From contig URKQ01000001.1 of assembly GCA_900548455.1 (NCBI GenBank), positions 310,001 through 374,000 of the forward strand: a DNA stretch of 64,000 bases. The letters are read 5' to 3'. Each line of letters begins with the position of its first letter. Positions within the stretch are counted from its first letter, which is position 1. Source of the stretch: an uncultured Clostridium sp. Lineage in GTDB: Bacteria > Bacillota > Clostridia > Clostridiales > Clostridiaceae. The notes under the pieces are model-generated. The model did no database searches, was not told the DNA's origin, and worked only from the letters and a program-made list of their open reading frames with translations. Both the position numbers and the translations under genes were made by a program. Shown piece after piece: positions 9,342 to 18,401 of this stretch.

Positions 9342-11501
9342 ATGAAGAAGATTTTAAGCGTATTTAAAAGGGATATACGAGCTATAATAAAAAATCCAAT
9401 TGCAATAATAATAGTATTAGGGATTTGTGTTATCCCTTCTCTTTATGCATGGGTAAATATTAAAGCAGGTTGGGATCCTTATTCAAATACTGGAACAATA
9501 CCAATTGCAATAGTCAATAATGATAAAGGTGCAAATTTAAATGAAAAAGAACTTAACATGGGAAATGATATAGTTGATAAGTTAAAGGATAATGATAAGA
9601 TTGGTTGGAAATTTGTAAACCAAAAACAAGCAGATACAGGGGTTGTAGATGGAACTTATTATGCTGTAATTGAGATACCAGAAGACTTTTCTAAAAATTT
9701 AATAAGTCTTACAACGGACGAGCCTAAAAAACCAGAAATTATTTATAAAGTAGATACGAAGGCAAATCCAGTATCAGTAAAAATTGCAGGTGCTGCTGAA
9801 GATTCCTTAGTTAAAGAGGTTAAAACAAATTTTATTTCTACTGTAAATGCAACAGTATTTAATTCTATTGGTGATGCGTCAAATAAGGTGGAAAAAAATA
9901 AAGACGATATAATAAAAATGAAAAATGTAATCATAACCTTAAATGATCATATGGATGCTGTACTTAATATTTTAGGAGATGTATCTCAAAATTCGGAGAA
10001 TCTAAATACTTATCTTTTAGGAATAAAAGAAACTCTTCCAAGCTTAACTAAGAGCTTAGAAGATATGCAAAACAATACTGATAATGCTAAAGATTTAGCA
10101 AATTATACTAAAAATAGTTTGAATAATTCTGTAAGTAATTTAGATACCAATATAAGCAATTTAAAAGCTTCAAGTGACAGGATAAATGTAAGTATTATAA
10201 ATTTGATGGATGATGTAAATGCAGGAATAAATAGTAGTACAAGTAGTTCATTAAATACAATAAGACAAAATGCTCAAACCATGAAAAAAAGTGTTGAAGC
10301 TATAGAGACTTATCTAAAAGCTATCAATGATAAAGTTCATAATCAATCATTAGATAATTTAATTAAAAGTTTAGAAGAAGTCAATACAATTATAGACAGT
10401 GAACTTGCAAACGTAGATGATGTTCAAAATGCTATAAATAATAAAAATAGTAATATTAATTCAGAACTTCAGGAATTACTAGACAAATCAAATGATGCAA
10501 GTAATGGAGTTAATAATACATCTAATAGTTATAATTCATCGGTTAAACCTGAACTTAATAATATATTTGATAAGTTTATTAATTTAACCAATGATGCAAA
10601 TAAGATATTAGAAGGTTCTAAAAATGGAGTAAATCAAGTTAATACAATTATAAGTTCAGCTGAAGAGGGAACTGCACTTACAACAGAAACAGCAAATCAT
10701 TTAAAATTAACTTTAGAAAAATTTAAAGGGGATATAAATGAATTAAGTGAAAAGTTAAAAGAAGTCGATGATGATGATTTAACTAAAATTCTTTCAATAA
10801 TTCAAAGCGATCCAGATTTAATGGGAGCCAATGTAGCTACTCCTTTTGATGTTAAGGATGAATCAATTTATAAGATTCCAAACTATGGAACTGGAATGAC
10901 ACCAATTTATTCGGTACTTGCAATTTGGGTTGGAGGATTTGTTCTTGTATCAGCCCTTAAAACTACAGTTCCTGAATTTGAAGGAAGTAAAGACCTTAAA
11001 CCACGTGATATTTATTTAGGAAAACTTATGTTATTTTTAGTAATTGGAGTTGTTCAATCATTAATAATAGTACTTGGGGATAAATATTTATTGGGAGTTC
11101 AGGTTGTTAGTATGCCGCTATTTATTGCTTTTTCAATAGTTATAGCATTATGTTTTAATATAATAATATATACTTTAGTATCTTTACTTGGAAACTTAGG
11201 TAAAGCTATATCTATCGTAATAATGGTATTACAAATAGCAGGTTCAGGTGGAACATATCCTATACAATTAGACCCTGTATTCTTTAGAATAGTACAACCA
11301 TTCTTCCCCTTCACATATGCTTTAGGTGGATTTAGGGAAGCTATAGCAGGCCCTCTAGTAAGTAGTGTAGTAATGAATTTTGCAATGCTTATACTATTTG
11401 GAGGAATATTCTTAGTAGTTGGTATTCTATTTAAAGAAAAATTACATAAAAAAGTAAGTCGCTTTGAAGAAAAATTCGAAGAGTCTGGAATTGCAGAATA
11501 G
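9342..11501 (+). CDS. YhgE/Pip family membrane protein (first copy)
   Basis: 719 aa. An N-terminal membrane segment (about residues 17-37) is followed by the family signature LYAWVNIKAGWDPYSNTG and VNNDKGA. A long extracellular region rich in Asn, Ser and coiled-coil heptads follows (about 165-500). Then come five or more C-terminal membrane helices of ABC-2 type, including the conserved AGSGGTYPIQ and FPFTYALGGFREAIAG. This is the YhgE/phage-infection-protein (Pip) family, related to EsaA and MmpL/ABC-2-like membrane proteins; the biochemical role is not settled. Ribosome site GGAGG 8 nt upstream. It is followed after 10 bp by a paralogue. Confidence 0.88.
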   Translation: MKKILSVFKRDIRAIIKNPIAIIIVLGICVIPSLYAWVNIKAGWDPYSNTGTIPIAIVNNDKGANLNEKELNMGNDIVDKLKDNDKIGWKFVNQKQADTGVVDGTYYAVIEIPEDFSKNLISLTTDEPKKPEIIYKVDTKANPVSVKIAGAAEDSLVKEVKTNFISTVNATVFNSIGDASNKVEKNKDDIIKMKNVIITLNDHMDAVLNILGDVSQNSENLNTYLLGIKETLPSLTKSLEDMQNNTDNAKDLANYTKNSLNNSVSNLDTNISNLKASSDRINVSIINLMDDVNAGINSSTSSSLNTIRQNAQTMKKSVEAIETYLKAINDKVHNQSLDNLIKSLEEVNTIIDSELANVDDVQNAINNKNSNINSELQELLDKSNDASNGVNNTSNSYNSSVKPELNNIFDKFINLTNDANKILEGSKNGVNQVNTIISSAEEGTALTTETANHLKLTLEKFKGDINELSEKLKEVDDDDLTKILSIIQSDPDLMGANVATPFDVKDESIYKIPNYGTGMTPIYSVLAIWVGGFVLVSALKTTVPEFEGSKDLKPRDIYLGKLMLFLVIGVVQSLIIVLGDKYLLGVQVVSMPLFIAFSIVIALCFNIIIYTLVSLLGNLGKAISIVIMVLQIAGSGGTYPIQLDPVFFRIVQPFFPFTYALGGFREAIAGPLVSSVVMNFAMLILFGGIFLVVGILFKEKLHKKVSRFEEKFEESGIAE

Positions 11502-11511
11502 GAGGCTAGTT

Positions 11512-13677
11512 ATGAAAAATGTTTTTAAGATTTTTAAAAGGGATTTGAAAAATATATGGAAGAATCCCGCAGCACTAGCTATAGTAATTGGATTGTTTTT
11601 TGTACCATCTCTTTATGCATGGGTTAATATAAAGGCTTGTTGGGATCCTTATGTTAATACTAACAATTTACCTGTTGCCGTAGTTAATAATGACCAAGGA
11701 GTTAGCCTTGAAGGTAAAAATGCCAATATAGGTAATGAAATAGTTGAGGGACTTAAAACTAATGAAAATATAGGATGGACATTTGTAAGTGACTGGGAAG
11801 GTAATTACGGTCTAAATGAAGGTAAGTATTATGCTTTAATCGAAATTCCAACTAATTTTTCAAATGATTTAGTAACACTTGCAAGTTCAAACCCTAAAAA
11901 GCCAGAAATTATTTATAAAGCTAATCAAAAAGTAAATGCTATAGCAACAAAGATTACAGACGTTGCACAATCAAAATTTACAGAAGAAATAAAAACTAAT
12001 TTTGTAGAGACTGTAAATGAAAAAGCTTTTAGTTATTTAAATGAATTAGGTGCAAAAATTGAAGACAATAAACCTAAAATTTTAGAATTAAAAGAAACTA
12101 TGAATGAAGTAAGCGAGAATATGATGAAAGTTCAAGATCAAATTGAAGAGTCATCTGAAAACTCAAAGGCATTTAGTGGTTATTTAAAAAGTGTTCAAAA
12201 TGATTTGCCAACTGTAAAGGATGGTATAAATTCACTTCAAAGTATTCTAGATAGCAATAAAGCATTAATTACAAATACAAGAATGACTGTAAATGATATG
12301 AGCAGTAACGTAAGAAATGATTTAATTCAAATTCAAATGATAAATGATAAATGTAATGATAAAATAGCAAAAATTAAAGAAGATATAAATAAGAATACTG
12401 GTTTAAATAGTGATGAAATATCTAAGATTATTAAAGATAGTATTTCTTTATTAAATAAGATAAATGACATTATAGATAACAATTTGGAAGCATTTAATGA
12501 TTTAAATTCTAAATATCCAAACTTAGGAATTGATGTAGGAATATCAAAACTTCAATCTATGAAAGATGAAATTAATAAAACAATCGATGCTTTAAGTAAA
12601 TTAGATGGTGCAGTATCAGGTGGAGATAAAGGTGCAATAACTAGTGCACTTGATAACTTAACCAAAGTAAATGATGAATTGAATAGTAAAATATCTTCAG
12701 GAATTAGCACATTTTATAGTGTAGTTTTACCTAGAGTTAATAATATAAGTTCCATAATAGAACATGGAAGTGATTCTGCAAATACAGCACTAGATAATTT
12801 AGAAGTTGTAATACCACAGATTAGGGCCCTTACAAGTTTCGGTATTTCAAGCGGCAGTGTTGCTACAACACAAATAGATAGAATTGGAGATAAGATTTTA
12901 GGATATCAAGAAAAGCTAAATGAAGTTCAAAAAGAAACTAATAATATAAATGATGAAACTTTAGATGAACTTGTATCTTTAATGAAAAAAGATCCAGATA
13001 CAATGGCATCATTTATGTCAGCGCCTATAAATGTTAAAGAAGAAAAGATATATGATACTGATATATTTGGTGTTGCACTAACTCCATTTTATACTGTACT
13101 GGGTATTTGGGTTGGTGCGTTACTTATGACTTCTATGCTATCAACAGAAGTTAAGGACTTTAACGATGGAACTGAAGAGCCATCAGTTACAGAAAGACAT
13201 TTTGGAAGATTATTATTATTTATTTGTATATCTCTAATTCAAACCTTTATAGCTACATTTGGAGATATTATATTACTAGGTGTAAGACCAGAATCTCTTG
13301 GACTGATGTTTGCTTTTGCATTTATATCTAGCATAACTTTTGTGATGATAACTTATACCTTAGCATCCCTTCTAGGAAATGTTGGTAAGGCTATTGCAGT
13401 TGTAATTATGGTATTCCAAATTGCAGGCTCAGGAGGAATTTACCCAATTCAAACAAACCCAGAGATATTTGGAGTTTTACAACCACTATGGCCATTTACT
13501 TATGCTATAAACGGATTAAGAGAGGCTATTGCAGGACCTATTTGGTCTGCAGTCTATACAAATATTAAAATGTTATCTATGTTTATAGCTGCGTTCTTCC
13601 TTTTAGGATTCTTAAAAAGACTCTTCCATAAGTTTAGTGAATTTATGGAACATAAATTTAAAGAAGCTCAAATATAA
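11512..13677 (+). CDS. YhgE/Pip family membrane protein (second copy)
   Basis: 721 aa from the ATG at 11512, preceded by GGAGGCTAGTT. A TTG at 11464 gives a longer frame that overlaps the upstream gene and is unlikely. It has the same architecture as its neighbour: an N-terminal helix, LYAWVNIKACWDPYVNTN, a long coiled-coil ectodomain, and a C-terminal ABC-2-like block with AGSGGIYPIQ and WPFTYAINGLREAIAGP. The two copies are clearly paralogous but well diverged and probably work together, perhaps as a heteromer. A terminator follows, so the pair forms its own transcription unit ahead of the ABC/two-component genes. Confidence 0.88.
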   Translation: MKNVFKIFKRDLKNIWKNPAALAIVIGLFFVPSLYAWVNIKACWDPYVNTNNLPVAVVNNDQGVSLEGKNANIGNEIVEGLKTNENIGWTFVSDWEGNYGLNEGKYYALIEIPTNFSNDLVTLASSNPKKPEIIYKANQKVNAIATKITDVAQSKFTEEIKTNFVETVNEKAFSYLNELGAKIEDNKPKILELKETMNEVSENMMKVQDQIEESSENSKAFSGYLKSVQNDLPTVKDGINSLQSILDSNKALITNTRMTVNDMSSNVRNDLIQIQMINDKCNDKIAKIKEDINKNTGLNSDEISKIIKDSISLLNKINDIIDNNLEAFNDLNSKYPNLGIDVGISKLQSMKDEINKTIDALSKLDGAVSGGDKGAITSALDNLTKVNDELNSKISSGISTFYSVVLPRVNNISSIIEHGSDSANTALDNLEVVIPQIRALTSFGISSGSVATTQIDRIGDKILGYQEKLNEVQKETNNINDETLDELVSLMKKDPDTMASFMSAPINVKEEKIYDTDIFGVALTPFYTVLGIWVGALLMTSMLSTEVKDFNDGTEEPSVTERHFGRLLLFICISLIQTFIATFGDIILLGVRPESLGLMFAFAFISSITFVMITYTLASLLGNVGKAIAVVIMVFQIAGSGGIYPIQTNPEIFGVLQPLWPFTYAINGLREAIAGPIWSAVYTNIKMLSMFIAAFFLLGFLKRLFHKFSEFMEHKFKEAQI

Positions 13678-13710
13678 AAAAAACTGCCAAGATTTTGGCA
13701 GTTTTTTTAT
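13678..13710 (+). terminator. Intrinsic terminator after second YhgE/Pip gene
   Basis: Stem AAACTGCCAA/TTGGCAGTTT with a short loop and a seven-T tail immediately after the stop codon. Confidence 0.9.
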
Positions 13711-13811
13711 TTGAGATATGAATTTAGTCATAAAAAAGTCACAAAATCACCATTTATACATCATAAGTTAATTTAATAATTATAATTACTAAGTGAAGTA
13801 AGGAGAAAATG

Positions 13812-15755
13812 ATGTTAATTTTAAAAAATATTTATAAAAAGTTTAATGGTGTAACAGTACTTAAAAATTTAAATCTTGAAATAAGAGGAGGATTAAACTT
13901 TATTGTAGGACCATCTGGAAGTGGAAAATCTACCCTATTAAAAATAATGAGTGGTATGGATAATGACTTTGATGGAGAAGTTTTTTATGGAAGAAAAACT
14001 CTTAAGAATTTTGATTGTAATGAACTAAATCAATATTACTATAATTCAGTGGGGTTTATATGGCAAAATTTTCAGCTTATTGACCATCTATCGGTAGAAG
14101 ATAATATAAATGTCATCTTAGAACTGGAAAACATAAGTAATGAGGAAAAAGATAAAAAGGTAGAAAATATACTAAGAAAATTATCAATTGAAAAATTAGC
14201 GAAACAAAATGTTTCTACTTTATCAGGTGGGCAAAAGCAAAGAGTTGCCATTGCAAGAGCTCTAGTAAAAGATCCAGAGATTATAATTGCAGATGAGCCT
14301 ACAGGAGCATTAGATAAGAAAACATCAAATATGATTATGAATTTACTTATAAAGATTGCAAAGGGAAAAACAGTAATAGTAGTTACCCATGATAAAAGTC
14401 TAATAACGGAGGACAGCGATTGTTTTTTACTAAAAGATGGAGTAATAACCCAAGTAGTGGCTGGTAATAAGATAAAGGAATCTTCACAGAAGGCGGAAAA
14501 AATAAAACCAAAATTGTCATTGAGAAGAGCTGCTACTCAAGGTGTCAAAAACTTTAAAGGTTTGTTTAAGAAGTTTATATTAACTTCCATTATATTAATG
14601 TTATCCTCTTATTTTTTATTACTTAATTTAAGTGGAACTGTAGTTAATGAGCAGCAGGAAATTTTAGATAAACTTATTGCTGAACGAGGAAATTCTCTTA
14701 GAGATATAGATATGTATACAAGTATCATGTCAGGAGCTAGTACAGAGGATGATAGCGATAAAAATAAAATGGATATTGATCAAGATGTATCAAAGGCTTT
14801 TGATAGATTAAAGAATGATCCAAGAATAGAGTTTGTAGTGCCTGTAGTTAGTATAAATGATATGACCGTTAAAATCGATGGAAAAGCACACAAAGTTGAA
14901 AATTCAGGAACAGTGCCTACTATTGGGAAAATTGTGGCGGGGAGAATGCCAAATCTTGAAGGTAGAGAAGTTGCAGTTAGTGAATTATTCTTAAAAGAAG
15001 TGGGTATAAAGCCAGGGGACGCCCTAGGTAAGAATATTTCAATAGATGGAGTTGGATATGATTGGACATTAGGAGAAGCTAAAGAAGTTAAAAATAGTAT
15101 TAAGGATTTGACTATAGTAGGTGTAGTAAATACACAGGTTGGAGAAGGGTCCCTTGTATATGAGCTAGAAGACTCCTTTGTATATAGTCTAGATGTAACA
15201 AAAGAAATAAACAAGCAAAAGAATGCAAGTGAAACTAATTTATCCTTTAAAGTTAGAGTTAAAGAAATTAAAGATATAATGCCAATAGTTGAAGAACTCC
15301 AGAAAGATGGACTAACACCTATAGGAATGTTTGAAACAGTAAAAGACATCTTAAAGATAGGTGATACAACTAAAGAGCAATCTGGATCTATTACTGTAAT
15401 TATTGCAGTTATAGCTATAGTAGTTGCTTTAGCAGTTACTATTATAAATGGGTATTTAAGAAAATCAGAATTTGCTATTTTAAAGATAAATGGTTATTCA
15501 AAAGGAAGTATATTAAATCTTAATATAATGGAATATGTATTAATATCAATTTTATCAGCAGCACTTTTTATAATAGCATTACCTGGTATAAATAATATGT
15601 CAAAGTCAATGTTAGATATTACAGTGTCAGGTTCAAATACAATAATATTAGGAATAACAATAGTTTTAGTTCTAGGACTAGTTATGGGATTAATATCAGC
15701 TATTATAACTTCTAACATTAAAATCATAAATAATTTATCAAGTGGTGATCGATAA
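13812..15755 (+). CDS. ABC transporter, ATPase fused to FtsX-like permease (1)
   Basis: About 647 aa; the ATG at 13812 has better spacing to GGAG than the ATG at 13809. Residues 1-220 form a MacB/LolD-type ATPase: Walker A GPSGSGKST, signature LSGGQKQRVAIARAL, Walker B IIIADEPTGALD. A permease half follows: one helix near residue 250, an extracellular domain of about 250 residues, then three C-terminal helices (from about 525) ending in an FtsX domain. Fused ATPase-permeases of this type usually act in peptide resistance or mechanotransmission rather than import. Its stop overlaps the start of a second such gene (TAATG). The two probably form a heterodimer controlled by the downstream two-component system. 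Confidence 0.87.
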   Translation: MLILKNIYKKFNGVTVLKNLNLEIRGGLNFIVGPSGSGKSTLLKIMSGMDNDFDGEVFYGRKTLKNFDCNELNQYYYNSVGFIWQNFQLIDHLSVEDNINVILELENISNEEKDKKVENILRKLSIEKLAKQNVSTLSGGQKQRVAIARALVKDPEIIIADEPTGALDKKTSNMIMNLLIKIAKGKTVIVVTHDKSLITEDSDCFLLKDGVITQVVAGNKIKESSQKAEKIKPKLSLRRAATQGVKNFKGLFKKFILTSIILMLSSYFLLLNLSGTVVNEQQEILDKLIAERGNSLRDIDMYTSIMSGASTEDDSDKNKMDIDQDVSKAFDRLKNDPRIEFVVPVVSINDMTVKIDGKAHKVENSGTVPTIGKIVAGRMPNLEGREVAVSELFLKEVGIKPGDALGKNISIDGVGYDWTLGEAKEVKNSIKDLTIVGVVNTQVGEGSLVYELEDSFVYSLDVTKEINKQKNASETNLSFKVRVKEIKDIMPIVEELQKDGLTPIGMFETVKDILKIGDTTKEQSGSITVIIAVIAIVVALAVTIINGYLRKSEFAILKINGYSKGSILNLNIMEYVLISILSAALFIIALPGINNMSKSMLDITVSGSNTIILGITIVLVLGLVMGLISAIITSNIKIINNLSSGDR

Positions 15756-17620
15756 TGATTAATTTAAAAGCGTTAAATAAAAGTTTTGGAGATATAGAAA
15801 TTTATAAAGATGTTAACTATAGCTTTAAAGAAAATAAATTATCATGTTTTTTAGGCCCAAGTGGCTCAGGAAAAACGACTTTATTAAATTTGATTGCAGG
15901 TTTTGATAGTGATTATACAGGAGAGATAACTGTTGAGGGGATAAAGCTTAGTGATTTATCAATAGATGAGCTTTGCGAATATAGATTTAATAATATAGGG
16001 TTTATATTTCAAAATTATAATTTATTAACGGGATATACAACTTTAGAAAATGTGCTTATGGGTATTAATCTAAATTCAGATGCTACTGAAAGTGAAAAAA
16101 TAACGAGAGCTTCAGATTTACTAAGTTCTCTAGGAATTGAAGATAAAAAGAATGAAAATATTGAAACCTTAAGTGGAGGACAAAAGCAAAGAGTTGCTAT
16201 AGCAAGAGCTTTGATAAATAGTCCCAAAATAATTTTAGCTGACGAGCCAACAGGAGCTTTAGATGAAGAAGCTACTAAATCAATAATGGAAATTCTAAAA
16301 GAAATATCTAAAGAAAAAACAGTTATTATAATAACTCATGATGAGGAAGTTGCAGATTATGCAGATGAAATTATAGAGCTTGAGAATTACGATATATCTA
16401 TAAAAAAGGCAGCAATGGTTGATGAAAATATTGTAGTAACTTCATCAACTGAAGATTATAAAATTAGTAAGAAGAATAAATCTAAGCTTGGAAGGAAAAT
16501 TTCAAGAAAGCTAAGCATAAAAAACTTTAGGATACATTTCTTTAAATTTTTTATTGCAGGTCTAATAATAGCCTTTGGTTCGGCAGCATTTGTAGGAACT
16601 CTATCATCAAAGAAAATTATGGGACGAATAATTGATGAATTTAAGACGAAGAACTTTTTCTATAATATAGGTCAGGCTCCTATAGATAAAAAGAATGAGA
16701 AGAGTGCAGAAGAAATATTTAATATATTAGACAGTAGAAGAGATGTTGAAAGTGTCTATTATCAATACGACTTAGAAAATATTACATTAAAAAATGACCA
16801 TAAAACCTTTAATATTGAGTATAAGAGTCCTACAGCACTTTCGAAAGAAAGTTTAGTTTATGGAGTTATGCCTAAGGCTGAAAAAGATGAAATAGCTATA
16901 GCTATTAATATAGCAAATAGATTAACTGATGATGTTAAAAGTATGCTTGGAAAAGAAATAGTACTTCAATATCTAGATAAAAATAATGAAATTCAAGAAG
17001 TAAATCTAGTTGTTTCTGGATTAACTAATTCCCAATACCAAGACTTTGTAGTTAGCAGTAATATTGAGTCAATAATATATGAAAATGGCAGTATTAATAA
17101 AGATAATCCAACAGCAATATCTTTTGAGGTTAAAAACTTTGAAGAAATATCCAAGGTAGATAGTGAGTTAAAAACTATAGGAATTGAAGTTTTTACAAGA
17201 GCTGAAGAAGTAGATTCTTTCCAAAATTCATTTGCCAGGTTAATTAAATTATATACAGGTGTATCTTATATTATTTTATTAGTAGGTATGGTTATAAGTG
17301 CAGTAATACTTTATAAGGTTTCTATAGAGAGGTATAGAGAGGTAGGACTTTTAGGAGCTTTAGGATATAATATGATAAATATAAATAACATAATGTTTAA
17401 AGAAAGCACATATTTTGCACTAATTTCAACAATAATATCTTGTGCACTAATTTTTGCATTAGAAGCAGTATATAAAGTTCAGTTTGGATATGGATTAGAG
17501 CTAAGTATAATTTCATTTATAATATTAATAGGAATAAATTTAATGTTAACTATTATTTTATCTAATGTTATAAACTTAAAACTTATTAAGACAGAACCAG
17601 CATTAGCATTAAGAAAATAG
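15755..17620 (+). CDS. ABC transporter, ATPase fused to FtsX-like permease (2)
   Basis: 621 aa. Same domain order as the preceding gene: an ATPase with Walker A GPSGSGKTT, LSGGQKQRVAIARAL and ILADEPTGALDE, then a helix at about 262-282, an extracellular domain, and three C-terminal helices with the FtsX-typical motif YREVGLLGALGY. It starts on the last base of the upstream stop codon, indicating translational coupling and equal dosage. It is the likely partner subunit of a heterodimeric type VII (MacB-like) ABC system. Confidence 0.87.
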   Translation: MINLKALNKSFGDIEIYKDVNYSFKENKLSCFLGPSGSGKTTLLNLIAGFDSDYTGEITVEGIKLSDLSIDELCEYRFNNIGFIFQNYNLLTGYTTLENVLMGINLNSDATESEKITRASDLLSSLGIEDKKNENIETLSGGQKQRVAIARALINSPKIILADEPTGALDEEATKSIMEILKEISKEKTVIIITHDEEVADYADEIIELENYDISIKKAAMVDENIVVTSSTEDYKISKKNKSKLGRKISRKLSIKNFRIHFFKFFIAGLIIAFGSAAFVGTLSSKKIMGRIIDEFKTKNFFYNIGQAPIDKKNEKSAEEIFNILDSRRDVESVYYQYDLENITLKNDHKTFNIEYKSPTALSKESLVYGVMPKAEKDEIAIAINIANRLTDDVKSMLGKEIVLQYLDKNNEIQEVNLVVSGLTNSQYQDFVVSSNIESIIYENGSINKDNPTAISFEVKNFEEISKVDSELKTIGIEVFTRAEEVDSFQNSFARLIKLYTGVSYIILLVGMVISAVILYKVSIERYREVGLLGALGYNMININNIMFKESTYFALISTIISCALIFALEAVYKVQFGYGLELSIISFIILIGINLMLTIILSNVINLKLIKTEPALALRK

Positions 17621-17647
17621 CTTAACCCCAAAATATATTTAAATTTA

Positions 17648-17675
17648 AGGAGTGGCATTGTCACTTCTTTTTCTC
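17648..17675 (+). terminator. Weak hairpin between ABC genes and response regulator
   Basis: AGGAGTG/CACTTCT stem with a small loop and a T-rich tail. It is weak and may only reduce transcription into the regulator genes. Confidence 0.45.
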
Positions 17676-17705
17676 TAATATATGATAATAGGAGAGGTGA
17701 AATTT

Positions 17706-18401
17706 GTGAATGGAAAAACAGTACTGGTAGTTGAAGATGAAGTTAAAATACATAAAATGATTAGAGACTATTTTATTTTTAATGGGTTTAATGTAATAAG
17801 TGCGTATAATGGAAAAGAAGCAGTGGACAAATTTGAGGATACAGTTAATCTAATTATACTAGATGTCATGTTGCCTATTTTAGATGGATTTACGGTGCTT
17901 AGAAGAATAAGGAAAAAATCTAATGTGCCAATAATTATGTTAACTGCTAGGGCAGAGGATGAAGATATATTAATGGGATATGAACTTAAGGTTGACGATT
18001 ATGTAACAAAACCATTTAATTTGGAAATTTTAGTTGCTAAAGCAACGGTTATGTTGAGTAGAATAGATAATAGTGCTTCCAATACTGTGGTGGAACTACA
18101 AGAGTTAGATATACTAGAGTATAATGGGGTAAAATTAGATAAGCTAAAAATGGAAGTATATATTGATGATGAAAAAATAGAATTAGAACCTAAACAATTT
18201 GAAATATTACAGTATCTTATGGAAAACAAAAATATAGTATTATCAAGAGAAAAACTTTTAGAAAGTAAATGGGGTTATGATTATTTTGGAAATACAAGAG
18301 TTGTAGATGCTCAAATAAAGAAGCTTAGAAAAAATTTAAAACATAAATCTTACTGTATAAAAACAGTTTTTGGAGTTGGATATAAATTTGAAGTTGAATA
18401 A
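17706..18401 (+). CDS. OmpR/PhoB-family response regulator
   Basis: 231 aa from a GTG at 17706, placed 5-6 nt after AGGAGAGGTG; the ATG at 17682 lies upstream of that ribosome site and is rejected. The receiver domain has the acidic pair Glu10-Asp11 plus Glu12, phospho-acceptor Asp53 (IILDVMLP) and the switch Lys in VTKPF. The C-terminal winged helix carries WGYDYFGNTRVVDAQIKKLR and ends in FGVGYKFE. It overlaps the kinase gene. Likely targets are the adjacent ABC and YhgE/Pip operons. Confidence 0.93.
   Translation: MNGKTVLVVEDEVKIHKMIRDYFIFNGFNVISAYNGKEAVDKFEDTVNLIILDVMLPILDGFTVLRRIRKKSNVPIIMLTARAEDEDILMGYELKVDDYVTKPFNLEILVAKATVMLSRIDNSASNTVVELQELDILEYNGVKLDKLKMEVYIDDEKIELEPKQFEILQYLMENKNIVLSREKLLESKWGYDYFGNTRVVDAQIKKLRKNLKHKSYCIKTVFGVGYKFEVE

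Noticed and set aside
11464..11511. Upstream TTG start giving overlap of the two YhgE/Pip genes
   Set aside because: No ribosome site, and the ATG at 11512 has GGAGG at good spacing and aligns with the start of its paralogue.
14780..15349. 189-aa antisense open frame inside the first ATPase-permease gene
   Set aside because: Ser/Thr/Leu-rich shadow of a well-supported gene, with no ribosome site.
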